Shown here: in pieces, positions 26,006-35,764 of the stretch
How positions within the stretch are numbered: the first letter of the stretch is position 1
How the letters are laid out: each line of letters begins with the position of its first letter
From: Butyrivibrio hungatei NK4A153
Lineage (GTDB): Bacteria; Bacillota; Clostridia; Lachnospirales; Lachnospiraceae
Direction of reading: 5' to 3'
Length of the DNA stretch: 64,000 nt
Assembly: GCF_000424465.1 (NCBI RefSeq)
Contig: NZ_AUJY01000008.1
Location: 62,001 to 126,000, forward strand
The notes under the pieces: generated by a model
Database searches by the model: none
What the model was told of the DNA's origin: nothing
What the model saw: the letters and a program-made list of their open reading frames with translations, nothing else
Translations under genes and position numbers: made by a program

Positions 26006-29000
26006 ATGGAAACTTGGATGAATGAACATGATGCCTGCGGTATAGGTGCAGTCATCAATATAGACGGAAGTGCAGACAACAAAGTTCTTGACGATGCGCT
26101 CAAGGTAGTAGAAAAACTTGAGCACAGAGCAGGAAAAGATGCAACAGGAAAAGTCGGTGACGGTGTAGGAATACTTGTACAGATTTCTCACAGATTCTTT
26201 TCTCTTGAAGCAAGAAAAATCGGTATTTCTCTTAAAGAAGCAGGCGATTACGGAATAGGGATGTTCTTTTTTCCTCAGGACCCTATGAAGCGTATGTTTG
26301 CAAAGCGCATGCTTGAAGTCATTGCAGAAAAAGAAAACCTTAAGGTACTCGGTTGGAGAGATGTTGAGACTCATCCCGAAATTCTGGGAGAGGTTGCAAG
26401 AAACTGTATGCCTCATATTTCTCAGTGCTTTATTGAGAGACCTTCGGATGCGGCAAGAGGAATTGAATTTGACAGACGTCTTTACTGCCTTAGAAGAGAG
26501 TATGAGAAATCTTCTGAAGATACTTACATCTGTTCATTTTCATCCAGAACCATTGTTTATAAGGGAATGTTCCTTGTAGGACAGCTTCGTAAGTTCTACG
26601 AGGACCTCCTTTCTCCTGATTACAGAACAGCGATTGCGCTTGTGCACAGCCGCTTTTCAACTAACACAACTCCTTCGTGGCAGCGAGCTCATCCGTACAG
26701 GATGATCGCCCACAACGGAGAGATCAATACTATTCGCGGAAACAGCGACAGAATGCTTGCCAGAGAAGAGACTATGTCTTCGGACGTTTTCGGTGACGAT
26801 CTTTCAAAGGTTTATCCCGTTATCTCATCTTCGGGTTCTGATTCCGCAATGCTCGACAATACACTTGAGTTCCTTTACATGAATGGAATGGATCTTCCGC
26901 TTGCAATGATGCTCGCAATTCCCGAGCCTTGGAAGCACAACGACTTCATGGATAAGGACAGAAAAGATTTCTATCACTACTATGCGACAATGATGGAGCC
27001 ATGGGACGGCCCTGCGGCAGTTCTTTTCACAGACGGCGAAGTATTTGGCGCAACACTTGACAGAAACGGTCTCAGACCGTCCAGATATTATGTTACAAAG
27101 GACGGAAGACTTATCCTTTCATCGGAAGTCGGTGTCCTTGATATTCCTGAAGAGAATATCGTAAAGAAATCACGTCTTTCACCGGGACATATGCTCCTTG
27201 TTGATACAAAAGAGGGACGCATAATCTCTGATGAAGAGTGTAAGAACAAGTACTCACAGGCTAAGCCTTACGGTGAGTGGCTTGACAGATATCTTTTACA
27301 CCTTAATAAGCTCAGCATTCCCAACAAGAAGATTCCTACACATACACAGGAGATGAGGGATAAGCTCTACAAGGTGTTCGGATATTCATATGAAGATGTT
27401 AAACAGCAGATTCTTCCAATGGCGATGAACGGCATAGAACCTACAGTTTCCATGGGTACAGATGTACCTCTTGCTATGCTTTCAACTCATCACCAGCCGC
27501 TTTTTTGCTATTTCAAGCAGCTCTTTGCGCAGGTTACAAACCCGCCGATCGACTCTCTTCGTGAGAAAGTCGTTACAGATACAACCGTTTATATCGGTTC
27601 CGACGGAAATCTGTTAAAAGAAAAGAGCGACAACTGCAGAGTTTTGGAAGTTAATAATCCGATACTTACAGGCGTTGACCTGATGAAGATAGAAGCTCTC
27701 AATCAGCAGGGCTTTTCGGTGAGAAAAATCTCACTTTTGTATTACAAGAATACTCCCGTCGAGAGAGCTTTGGAGCAGCTTAACATATCTGTAGACAGAG
27801 CCGTTGCAGACGGAGTTAACATCATTATCCTTTCAGACAGAGGAGTTGACGAGAACCACATGCCGATTCCTTCATTGCTTGCGGTTTCATCTGTTGAGCA
27901 GCATCTTGTAAGGACAAAGAGACGCACAGCCGTATCACTCATCCTTGAGAGCGGCGAGCCAAGAGATGTTCACCAGATCGCTACACTTCTTGGTTTTGGT
28001 GCAAGAGCGATTCATCCTTATCTTGCTCAGGAGTGCATTGCCGAGCTCATAGATATAGGAATTTTGGACAAAGATTATCATACCGCTATTGCGGACTACA
28101 ACAAGGCACTTCTGGGCGGCGTAGTAAAGATCGCTGCAAAGATGGGTATCTCTACTTTGCAGTCCTATCAGTCTGCGAGAATTTTCGAGGCTATTGGTCT
28201 GTCAAAAGAGCTTGTTGATAAATACTTTACAGGAACAACCAGCAGAGTTGGCGGAATCGGCATAGAGGAGATTGGTGAGGATATTGAGCTTCGTCACGAT
28301 AAGGCATTCGATCCTCTCGGACTTTCAACCGATTCAACACTTGATTCTATCGGCTTCCATGCGCTCAGAAGCGGTGATGACAAGGAAGACCACATGTATA
28401 ACCCTAAGACTATCGTTACTTTGCAGAGAGCGGTAAGAGAGGGCGACTACGATAGATTCAAGGAATACACACAGATGGTTGATGACGAGGACAGACCTCA
28501 TACATTGAGGGCTCTTTTGTCCTTCGTACCTGCTAAAAAGCCTGTTCCGATCGAAGAGGTTGAGAGCGAAGAAGAGATTGTTAAGCGCTTCCAGACAGGT
28601 GCTATGTCATACGGTTCTCTTTCAAAAGAGGCACACGAGACACTTGCCATAGCTATGAACAGACTCGGCGGAAAGTCTAATACCGGTGAGGGCGGTGAAG
28701 ACGTTGCACGTTTTGGAACTGAGAGAAACAGTGCCGTTAAGCAGGTTGCATCGGGAAGATTCGGCGTTACAAGCAGATATCTTCAGAGCGCACAGGAAAT
28801 TCAGATCAAGATGGCGCAGGGAGCAAAGCCCGGAGAGGGCGGACACCTTCCCGGAAAGAAGGTATACCCTTGGGTTGCAAGCACACGTTTCTCAACACCC
28901 GGTGTTGCACTCATTTCACCTCCGCCGCACCATGACATCTATTCAATAGAAGATCTTGCGCAGCTTATTTATGACCTTAAGAATGCAAACGACAGAGCAA

Positions 29001-30556
29001 GAATCTCTGTTAAGCTTGTTTCTGAAGCAGGCGTTGGAACAATAGCTTCAGGTGTTGCAAAAGCAGGAGCACAGGTAATCCTTGTATCCGGATATGACGG
29101 AGGAACAGGTGCCGCACCTTCATCTTCGGTTCACCATGCGGGACTTCCGTGGGAGCTGGGAGTAAGTGAAGCACACCAGTCACTTGTAGATAACGGACTT
29201 AGAAGCAGAGTAGTTCTTGAGGCAGACGGTAAGCTCATGACAGGTAGAGATGTTGCCATCGCAGCACTTCTCGGCGCAGAGGAGTTTGGTTTTGCAACAG
29301 CTCCCCTTGTATGTATGGGCTGCATGATGATGCGTGTATGTTCAAAAGACACATGCCCTGTCGGAATCGCAACTCAGAACGAAGAGCTCAGAAAGAGATT
29401 TACAGGTAAGCCTGAGTATGTCATGAATTTCATGCTCTTTGTCGCAAGACAGCTTCGTGAGATCATGAGTGAACTCGGATTCAGAAAGCTTACCGATATG
29501 GTAGGAAGAACAGATTGCCTTAAGATGAGAAGTGTTCGTGGGGCCAGATGCAAGGACGCTGCAGATCTTAGCAGAATTCTTGACAGCAAGTATGCCGGAA
29601 TTGAAAAGAATCACTTCGATCCTAAGGATGTATATGATTTCGGACTTGTTAATACTTTGGATTCAAAGGTTCTTATTCCTGAGTATGAAAAAGGAAAGAA
29701 TGCACTTAAGGCTTATGCTGTAAAGGCAAATGAAGATGAGGAAAGAAGAGCATCCGAATCTGAGAGAGTAAAGATGAAAGTCGATATCTCAAGTACCGAC
29801 AGAAGCTTTGGAACACTGCTTGGAAGCAGAGTTACAAGTGACTTTAAGAATACTCTTCCCGAGGATTCCGTATTTGTCGAAGCATACGGCGGTGGAGGAC
29901 AGTCATTCGGCGCATTCCTTCCAAAGGGCGTTACGCTTAAACTTTACGGTGATGCCAATGACGGATTCGGCAAGGGACTTTCAGGCGGTAAGGTCATCGT
30001 AAGACCTTCAGAGAAAGCTACGTACAAGGCACATGAGAATATAATCATCGGTAATGTCGCTCTTTACGGTGCTACTGCCGGAAAAGCTTACGTATGCGGT
30101 GTTGCGGGAGAGAGATTCTGCGTAAGAAATTCAGGCGCAATCGCTGTTTCCGAAGGATGTGGAGATCACGGTCTTGAATATATGACAGGCGGAAAAGCGG
30201 TTATCCTTGGAATGACAGGTAAGAACTTTGCTGCCGGTATGAGCGGCGGAATCGCTTATGTACTTGATAAGGAGCATACTCTTTATCTTAGAATGAACAA
30301 AGATATGGCATCTCTTTATGAAGTGACCGAAAAGTACGATATTGCAGAGCTTAAGTCGATTCTTGAAGATTATGTAAAAGAGACCGGCTCTGAATACGGA
30401 AAAGAAATCCTTAAGAACTTTGACAGCTATATTCCCGACTTTAAGAAGATAGTTCCCAACGACTATCAGAAGATGCTTACGGCTATAAGCAAGTTTGAGG
30501 AACAGGGAATAGACCACGACCACGCAGTGTTGGAGGCATTTAAGGAATTGGCATGA
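26006..30556 (+). CDS. gltB: Glutamate synthase, large (alpha) subunit
   Basis: A 1516-residue NADPH-GOGAT large subunit. The nucleophile is Cys11 after a ten-residue propeptide (EHDACGIG). The N-terminal amidotransferase domain is followed by the central domain, the FMN/3Fe-4S synthase domain (VSGYDGGTGAAPSSS; cysteines in CMGCMMMRVCSKDTCPVG) and the C-terminal beta-helix (about 1270-1430, repeated GG-x-A/V motifs). It transfers the glutamine amide to 2-oxoglutarate. GGAAGGA lies seven bases before the ATG. Followed by gltD after an 83-nt gap that carries a hairpin repeat. Confidence 0.98.
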   Translation: METWMNEHDACGIGAVINIDGSADNKVLDDALKVVEKLEHRAGKDATGKVGDGVGILVQISHRFFSLEARKIGISLKEAGDYGIGMFFFPQDPMKRMFAKRMLEVIAEKENLKVLGWRDVETHPEILGEVARNCMPHISQCFIERPSDAARGIEFDRRLYCLRREYEKSSEDTYICSFSSRTIVYKGMFLVGQLRKFYEDLLSPDYRTAIALVHSRFSTNTTPSWQRAHPYRMIAHNGEINTIRGNSDRMLAREETMSSDVFGDDLSKVYPVISSSGSDSAMLDNTLEFLYMNGMDLPLAMMLAIPEPWKHNDFMDKDRKDFYHYYATMMEPWDGPAAVLFTDGEVFGATLDRNGLRPSRYYVTKDGRLILSSEVGVLDIPEENIVKKSRLSPGHMLLVDTKEGRIISDEECKNKYSQAKPYGEWLDRYLLHLNKLSIPNKKIPTHTQEMRDKLYKVFGYSYEDVKQQILPMAMNGIEPTVSMGTDVPLAMLSTHHQPLFCYFKQLFAQVTNPPIDSLREKVVTDTTVYIGSDGNLLKEKSDNCRVLEVNNPILTGVDLMKIEALNQQGFSVRKISLLYYKNTPVERALEQLNISVDRAVADGVNIIILSDRGVDENHMPIPSLLAVSSVEQHLVRTKRRTAVSLILESGEPRDVHQIATLLGFGARAIHPYLAQECIAELIDIGILDKDYHTAIADYNKALLGGVVKIAAKMGISTLQSYQSARIFEAIGLSKELVDKYFTGTTSRVGGIGIEEIGEDIELRHDKAFDPLGLSTDSTLDSIGFHALRSGDDKEDHMYNPKTIVTLQRAVREGDYDRFKEYTQMVDDEDRPHTLRALLSFVPAKKPVPIEEVESEEEIVKRFQTGAMSYGSLSKEAHETLAIAMNRLGGKSNTGEGGEDVARFGTERNSAVKQVASGRFGVTSRYLQSAQEIQIKMAQGAKPGEGGHLPGKKVYPWVASTRFSTPGVALISPPPHHDIYSIEDLAQLIYDLKNANDRARISVKLVSEAGVGTIASGVAKAGAQVILVSGYDGGTGAAPSSSVHHAGLPWELGVSEAHQSLVDNGLRSRVVLEADGKLMTGRDVAIAALLGAEEFGFATAPLVCMGCMMMRVCSKDTCPVGIATQNEELRKRFTGKPEYVMNFMLFVARQLREIMSELGFRKLTDMVGRTDCLKMRSVRGARCKDAADLSRILDSKYAGIEKNHFDPKDVYDFGLVNTLDSKVLIPEYEKGKNALKAYAVKANEDEERRASESERVKMKVDISSTDRSFGTLLGSRVTSDFKNTLPEDSVFVEAYGGGGQSFGAFLPKGVTLKLYGDANDGFGKGLSGGKVIVRPSEKATYKAHENIIIGNVALYGATAGKAYVCGVAGERFCVRNSGAIAVSEGCGDHGLEYMTGGKAVILGMTGKNFAAGMSGGIAYVLDKEHTLYLRMNKDMASLYEVTEKYDIAELKSILEDYVKETGSEYGKEILKNFDSYIPDFKKIVPNDYQKMLTAISKFEEQGIDHDHAVLEAFKELA

Positions 30557-30560
30557 ACAG

Positions 30561-30600
30561 CGCATCGGCGCGACAAGAGTCACAAGTGACTCTTGAGCTA
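30561..30600 (+). repeat. GCGCATCGGCGCG + palindrome element, copy 1
   Basis: GCGCATCGGCGCG is followed by the near-perfect palindrome CAAGAGTCAC AA GTGACTCTTG (30574-30595). It lies between gltB and gltD. A second copy with the same lead sequence and a different but equally perfect palindrome is at 52059-52097. Confidence 0.65.
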
Positions 30601-30639
30601 ATGGGTTACTTCACTTCATATATAAATAGGAGATGTAAA

Positions 30640-32130
30640 ATGGGAAAAGAAACAGGCTTTCTTGAATATAGAAGAACAAATAATAAAGATATCCTGCCTG
30701 AAGACAGAATTCTTAACTTCGAGGAGTTTCATGCTCCTCTTGATGTAAAGGAGAGAAGAGAGCAGGCCGCAAGATGTATGAACTGCGGAGTTCCGTTCTG
30801 TCAGTCTGCAATGAATCTTGGCGGAATGGTAACGGGATGCCCTCTTCACAATCTCATCCCCGAGTGGAATGATGAGATTTACAAAGGACACGACGGACAT
30901 GCTTTTGCAAGACTTCATAAGACAAGTAACTTCCCTGAGTTTACGGGAAGAGTATGTCCGGCACTTTGCGAAAAGGCATGTATGTGCGGACAAAACGGCG
31001 ATGCCGTAACAGTTCACGACAACGAGCTTTACTTAATAGAAACAGCTTTTGAAAAGGGCTATATCAAACCCGTAGTTCCTGAAATAAGGAGCGGCAAGAA
31101 AGTTGCTGTAATCGGAAGCGGCCCTTCGGGACTTGCCGTTGCCGATGAGCTTAACCACAGAGGACACAGTGTTGAGGTTTTTGAGAGAGACGATGAGATC
31201 GGAGGACTTCTCATGTATGGAATCCCCAACATGAAGCTTGATAAGAGCGTTATAAAAAGACGCAGAAAGCTCATGGAGGAAGAGGGCGTTGTATTCCATA
31301 CAAATTCAGACGTTGGGAAAAATGTGAGTGCGGCAAGCCTTAATGAGAAATTTGATGCGGTGGTTCTTTGCTGCGGTTCCAAGAAACCAAGACCTCTTAA
31401 TGTAGCAGACCCCGAGAAAATCAAGGGTGTTTACAATGCCGTTGATTTCCTTACACAGACAACAAAGGCACTTATGCAGTGCTCTGATAAGAGTGCACAG
31501 ACTCTTTCAAAGCACGGCGGATTTATAGATGCAAAGGGCAAGAATGTTGTTATCGTAGGTGGTGGCGATACAGGTAACGACTGTATCGGAACGGTTATAA
31601 GACACGGAGCAAAGAGTGTTACCGCTCTTGAGATGATGCCTAAGCCTCCTGTAAACAGAGCTGCTTCCAATCCATGGCCCGAATGGCCCAAGGTTCTTAA
31701 GACTGATTACGGTCACGAGGAAGCAATCCATGTTTTCGGTGAGGATCCGAGAGTCTATGAGACAACGGTAAAGAATGTTACAACCGACAGCAAGGGAAAT
31801 ATCAAGAAGATCGAAACTGTTAAGGTTACTTTCAAGGACGGTAAGTTAACAGAAGTTCCGGGATCCGAGAAGACCCTTAAGTGTGATATCCTTCTTATAG
31901 CTGCAGGATTCATCGGTTGTGAAGACTATTCGGCAGATGAATTCGGGCTTAAGAAGAGTCAGCGCGGAACGGTTGTTACAGAGGCTGACAGCTATCATGT
32001 ACCGAATACAAAGCTCTTTTGCGCAGGTGATATGCACCGTGGACAGTCGCTCGTTGTTTGGGCGGTCTATGAAGGACGAAGCTGTGCTAAAGAAGTGGAC
32101 GAATATTTGATGGGCTATACAAATTTATAA
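30640..32130 (+). CDS. gltD: Glutamate synthase, small (beta) subunit
   Basis: A 496-residue iron-sulfur flavoprotein that passes NADPH electrons to GltB. It has N-terminal cluster cysteines (CMNCGVPFCQ near 44, GCPLHNLIPEW, CPALCEKACMCG near 108), an FAD-binding GSGPSGLAVADELNHRGH (about 155) and an NADPH-binding VIVGGGDTGNDC (about 308). The frame is open for 29 codons upstream, but AGGAG at 30628-30632 before ATG 30640 fixes the start. Last gene of the nitrogen cluster, closed by a terminator. Confidence 0.97.
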   Translation: MGKETGFLEYRRTNNKDILPEDRILNFEEFHAPLDVKERREQAARCMNCGVPFCQSAMNLGGMVTGCPLHNLIPEWNDEIYKGHDGHAFARLHKTSNFPEFTGRVCPALCEKACMCGQNGDAVTVHDNELYLIETAFEKGYIKPVVPEIRSGKKVAVIGSGPSGLAVADELNHRGHSVEVFERDDEIGGLLMYGIPNMKLDKSVIKRRRKLMEEEGVVFHTNSDVGKNVSAASLNEKFDAVVLCCGSKKPRPLNVADPEKIKGVYNAVDFLTQTTKALMQCSDKSAQTLSKHGGFIDAKGKNVVIVGGGDTGNDCIGTVIRHGAKSVTALEMMPKPPVNRAASNPWPEWPKVLKTDYGHEEAIHVFGEDPRVYETTVKNVTTDSKGNIKKIETVKVTFKDGKLTEVPGSEKTLKCDILLIAAGFIGCEDYSADEFGLKKSQRGTVVTEADSYHVPNTKLFCAGDMHRGQSLVVWAVYEGRSCAKEVDEYLMGYTNL

Positions 32131-32148
32131 AGAAAGAATATTAGGGAA

Positions 32149-32200
32149 AACTCCTTTATCCATCAACTCTCTGACGGGGGTGATGGGTAGAGGAGTTTTT
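32149..32200 (+). terminator. Terminator of the nitrogen operon
   Basis: AACTCCTTTATCCATCA pairs with TGATGGGTAGAGGAGTT through several G-U pairs; five T follow. Confidence 0.85.
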
Positions 32201-32251
32201 GCTATGTAAACTCATTTATAACAAATGATTACAACAAATTTAACTTTTATG

Positions 32252-32280
32252 TTGCAAAAGTAGGGCGAGTGCTCTATAAT
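32252..32280 (+). promoter_or_regulatory. Promoter of the lipoprotein pair
   Basis: TTGCAA (32252-32257), 17-nt spacer, consensus TATAAT (32275-32280); leader of about 60 nt. Confidence 0.75.
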
Positions 32281-32348
32281 AATAACTACCAAGGCTGAAT
32301 ACTTGTAAGAAAATGTTAAGCTAGTTTTTATAAAAAGAGGAGTTAATT

Positions 32349-32858
32349 ATGAGAAAAAGCCTAATAGTTATGGTAATGTGTCTGGTCGTTGCATCAGGGT
32401 GTATGGGATGCGGATCAGAAAAAGAGTTAAGCGTTAACGATGTTGAAATTAATCCTATAGTTGAAGATAAACCTGTAGTAGTAGATGAAAACGGTAAGGC
32501 TATTAAGAGCGATAAGATTGCTGACGATCTTGAAACAGTTTTTGAGAAATTTGAGGGCTCATGGATATTTGATTCAAGACGGGGGGCAGCGGTCATGATC
32601 GAAAGAGCAAATGAAACAGATTATGTTTTACCGGGAGCATCATGGGTGGTAGCTATTTCAGGTGGCGACATAATGACAGATAAAGATGTTGTTGATTATA
32701 CCCAAAGTACTATTTCTTTTTGTAAAAAGAATTCTGATGGGGATTACTATTATAAATTGTCTTTTGGGGATGACGTTAAGAGCATCGAGATGGCGTGTGG
32801 TGACACACAGAACGCAGCAGATTCGGTACTTATCTGCAACGAGAAAAGTGAGGGATGA
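32349..32858 (+). CDS. Small lipoprotein
   Basis: A 169-residue predicted lipoprotein with signal MRKSLIVMVMCLVVASGC and lipid-bearing Cys18. An acidic linker is followed by a beta-rich domain (GSWIFDSRRGAAVMIE, YVLPGASWVVAISGGDI). No family recognised. GAGGAG precedes the ATG, and the next lipoprotein gene starts within its last codons (ATGA), so they are coupled. Confidence 0.75.
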   Translation: MRKSLIVMVMCLVVASGCMGCGSEKELSVNDVEINPIVEDKPVVVDENGKAIKSDKIADDLETVFEKFEGSWIFDSRRGAAVMIERANETDYVLPGASWVVAISGGDIMTDKDVVDYTQSTISFCKKNSDGDYYYKLSFGDDVKSIEMACGDTQNAADSVLICNEKSEG

Positions 32859-33943
32859 CTTCTATGAAATTTAGTAATACGGAAGCCATAGCCGGTAATT
32901 TATTTTTTTTACTAATGATACCTGCCGTACTTTTTGTAGGTTGCTCATTAGATGGTAATATGCCCGGGGGGACAGATGAGGCTATAGATAACAAAATTGT
33001 TGATGTAAGCAGTGCAGGCGATTATTCAAAGGAGGGGAATGATAGTAGCACATATGATAATGCTTTAAGCGCAGTAGATTTCGAAAGCTTCCTGGGAGTC
33101 GAGGGGATGACTCCTGCGGATTATAATGCTGAAGAGTTTTGGAGCGCTAATGATGTCGCAAAGCTTATTGAGGAGTATGAAAGTATTGAGATAGTGAGCT
33201 CCAGCTATGAGGATGGAGCTTCACAACCTCTTTACACCAACAATTATTGGTATTCAAAGGAGTACAGTGCGAACAAAAATGAGCCGGGAGATTCCTTTAT
33301 TGTCAAAGATAATGTCAGGGCGGTAAGTCGTCCGAGCTATATGAACTCAGATAATAAGGAAGAGACCGGAATAATGATCGAGCTTTATTCTTCGCCGGAT
33401 TGCAGAATGGCGAACGTTGCAGAAAATGTTTATGCGAAGAATGATGAAATGCCGATCGGGCGTTGCCTTAAGGGAAATGGAGAAGTGTATTTTGAGATAG
33501 AGAGAATAATAGATTATTCAAATGAGGAGGCGCTCGATAATAAGGAACTTAAGGAGAAGACCACAAAATGGGGAATGGTCTTTGACGAGGAGACTAAGGT
33601 ATTAAAAAGAGCTGCGATCACTTCCGCAAATGTTTTGGGAGGAGTTATTGATACTCGTTATTATGAAGTGAAACTTGGAACCGGTATGCCGGAAATGTTT
33701 ACAGCTTTGAAGAATGTTCTTGATGAAGATCTCGCAGCTTCGGATGAGGATTCCAGAAATATACATTTTGTATACGGAAACGGAAATCCTGTAAAGAAGG
33801 AATGCGACTATAAAGTCAAGAAGGGAACTAATGTAATTTTTGAGACATCGAAGGATAATCTGTTTCTTGATGAAAACGGAACTGTTCCTTACGATCCGTC
33901 AGATCTTACAAGCAACATAACGGTTTATAGAATAAAAAAATAA
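32855..33943 (+). CDS. Lipoprotein, function unknown
   Basis: A 362-residue predicted lipoprotein: hydrophobic stretch 12-29, lipobox LFVGC with Cys30. An acidic Ser/Asp linker leads into a globular domain starting about residue 75 (FESFLGVEGMTPADYNAEEFW). The start at 32855 overlaps the previous stop (ATGA); ATG at 32864 is the alternative. The C terminus ends in a KNVTVYRIK-like strand. I do not recognise the family. Confidence 0.75.
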   Translation: MTSMKFSNTEAIAGNLFFLLMIPAVLFVGCSLDGNMPGGTDEAIDNKIVDVSSAGDYSKEGNDSSTYDNALSAVDFESFLGVEGMTPADYNAEEFWSANDVAKLIEEYESIEIVSSSYEDGASQPLYTNNYWYSKEYSANKNEPGDSFIVKDNVRAVSRPSYMNSDNKEETGIMIELYSSPDCRMANVAENVYAKNDEMPIGRCLKGNGEVYFEIERIIDYSNEEALDNKELKEKTTKWGMVFDEETKVLKRAAITSANVLGGVIDTRYYEVKLGTGMPEMFTALKNVLDEDLAASDEDSRNIHFVYGNGNPVKKECDYKVKKGTNVIFETSKDNLFLDENGTVPYDPSDLTSNITVYRIKK

Positions 33944-33989
33944 TGACATAATTACATAGATAGCACTGTAATCGTGAGGACAGATATGT

Positions 33990-34165
33990 ACAATTTGTAC
34001 GTTAAATCCTAAATTGTATATATTTGTCTTTGCGAATACAGCGAAGACAAATATTTATCTTACTTACCCTAATTTAAAACAAATTTATTTAATAGGAAAT
34101 TTCTCCGGATTTCCTATTGAATAAAGATTAAACCCTACAAGCTGATCACTTGTAGGGTTTTAATT
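33990..34165. terminator. Cluster of hairpins between convergent lipoprotein genes
   Basis: Three inverted repeats in series: ATATTTGTCTT / AAGACAAATAT (about 34018-34062), AATAGGAAAT / ATTTCCTATT (about 34092-34119), and AAACCCTACAAG / CTTGTAGGGTTT (about 34131-34162). The last has T or A runs on both sides and should terminate both ways. Confidence 0.65.
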
Positions 34166-34186
34166 GTACATTTTTTTAATTTAGGG

Positions 34187-34792
34187 TTAAGTGCTAATTG
34201 CTATATTTGTTGCAACGCCGTTCTCAACCGTGATCTCTAAGTAAAGTTCTGAATCTGCAAGATCGGCGAGTTGCTTCTTGAATTCATCGGCCGTCTGTAC
34301 TTCCGGTCCGCCTTCTCCGCCTTGGAGCTCGTAGTTTGTATTTTTATCGACAGCGAAAGAAAATATACCGTCTTCTGAAACGGAAATAACATCCTGTGAT
34401 GCATTTTGGCGGTAACCGTAGCTACCTGCGATACAGAATGCATCATCTGAAAGTTCTGATGCGTAAACTATTTTCTGCTGAGCGCCTGTCTCATCGGGAA
34501 CACCGGCCTCATCCTTCTTTGATGCTATGAGATATGAGGAATAAATTCCGTCGGTAATTGTCTCAACTGCATCCTTCTTAAGCTTTCCTTCGGCTTTTGG
34601 AGAAGATTCCTTGGAAGTGTCCGCAGCTTCTTCCTCTACATCAAGGTCTTCAACATCCTCGTCATCAGAATTTGATCCATCTATAAGTCCTGTAACTTCC
34701 TCGCTAACCTGATCGAAAACGTCTGACGAACAGCCCATTGAAAATGCTCCAATGCACATGCAAAAGAGCATAATCAGTACTTTTCTCTTCAT
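34187..34792 (-). CDS. Lipoprotein, tandem paralogue A
   Basis: A 201-residue predicted lipoprotein with lipobox SMGC (Cys21), a long acidic linker (about 40-65: DDEDVEDLDVEEEAAD) and a C-terminal domain (about 75-201) with DGIYSSYLIAS, AGSYGYRQNA and a terminal strand LEITVENGVATNIAIS. The same layout and motifs occur in the next gene upstream (34948-35583), so they are tandem duplicates, each with its own terminator. Function unknown. Confidence 0.8.
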   Translation of the reverse strand: MKRKVLIMLFCMCIGAFSMGCSSDVFDQVSEEVTGLIDGSNSDDEDVEDLDVEEEAADTSKESSPKAEGKLKKDAVETITDGIYSSYLIASKKDEAGVPDETGAQQKIVYASELSDDAFCIAGSYGYRQNASQDVISVSEDGIFSFAVDKNTNYELQGGEGGPEVQTADEFKKQLADLADSELYLEITVENGVATNIAIST

Positions 34793-34891
34793 AACTTATT
34801 TCTCCTCAAATATTAAATCTTTCTTAATTTTATCACTAGTTTTTTAAAAATCAACAGATGAAGGGGAGGACATTTTTAAGGAAAAATATGT

Positions 34892-34931
34892 AAAAAAAAT
34901 CCTCATGGACAACTAAATGTCCATAAGGATT
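34892..34931 (-). terminator. Terminator of paralogue B
   Basis: Read on the minus strand, AATCCTTATGGACA / TGTCCATGAGGATT is followed by a T run (A run at 34892-34898 on the plus strand). Confidence 0.75.
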
Positions 34932-34947
34932 CTGAAAAACGATATTA

Positions 34948-35583
34948 TTATGAGCTGATTGAAACTGACTTAGCAACGCCACCTTCAACAGTTACCATAA
35001 GTATGAGCTCTGAATCGGCACAGCTTGAAAGAACCTGTTTGAAACTATCCAAAGGAACCTCTTCGGGACCGTCCACTCCGCCGAGCATAGTGAACTTTGT
35101 GTTAGCATCAACCTTGAATGAGAATGAATCATCATCTGAGTTTGATTCCATCTCGCCGCCCTCAACACTGCTGTAGCCATATACACCTTTAATAAGTAAC
35201 TCACTGTTTGTAAGTGCTGTATCATAGGCTATACATGAAACATTTCCGTCTTCGTTAGGATTTCCGGCACGGTTCTGACCCGATGATTGAAGAGTAGCGG
35301 TATAGAAACCGTCCTCGGTTACGGGAGTTGCACTTCCGTTCTTTACAAGATCGCTGTTCTTGAAAGGATCTTCTCCGTTGCTTTCCTGTGCAACAGATAC
35401 AGACTCGCCGTCCTCTGTCTGAATATCACTTGGTGCTTTTACCTCAGAATCATCAACTGTTTCTATCTCAAGATCGTTAACATCTTCCAAATTCTGGAGC
35501 TCTTTAAGATCGTCAAGCGAACAACCCATTGCCATAACTCCAATGCACATGCTAAGTAGCACGCCAATTATTCTTTTCTTCAT
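34948..35583 (-). CDS. Lipoprotein, tandem paralogue B
   Basis: A 211-residue predicted lipoprotein, lipobox AMGC (Cys21), acidic linker, and C-terminal domain matching paralogue A (DGFYTATLQSS, KGVYGYSSVEG, FSFKVDANTKFTMLGGVDGPEEV, LMVTVEGGVAKSVSIS). An in-frame TTG at 35601 is upstream, but GAGGAGAGAG before the ATG at 35583 marks the start. Role unknown. Confidence 0.8.
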   Translation of the reverse strand: MKKRIIGVLLSMCIGVMAMGCSLDDLKELQNLEDVNDLEIETVDDSEVKAPSDIQTEDGESVSVAQESNGEDPFKNSDLVKNGSATPVTEDGFYTATLQSSGQNRAGNPNEDGNVSCIAYDTALTNSELLIKGVYGYSSVEGGEMESNSDDDSFSFKVDANTKFTMLGGVDGPEEVPLDSFKQVLSSCADSELILMVTVEGGVAKSVSISS

Positions 35584-35764
35584 AAAAAACTCTCTCCTCA
35601 AAACATTAATTCTTTCTTAATTTTACCACAACATTTTATTTTATCAAGCATTTATCGTTGAAAAATAAATAATAATACATGACCTGCTAAATCAGGTTTT
35701 ATCTTGCATATAAGAGGACACTGACCTATAATGTACTTTAAATTTTTTGTTTTGGAGATCTGAG

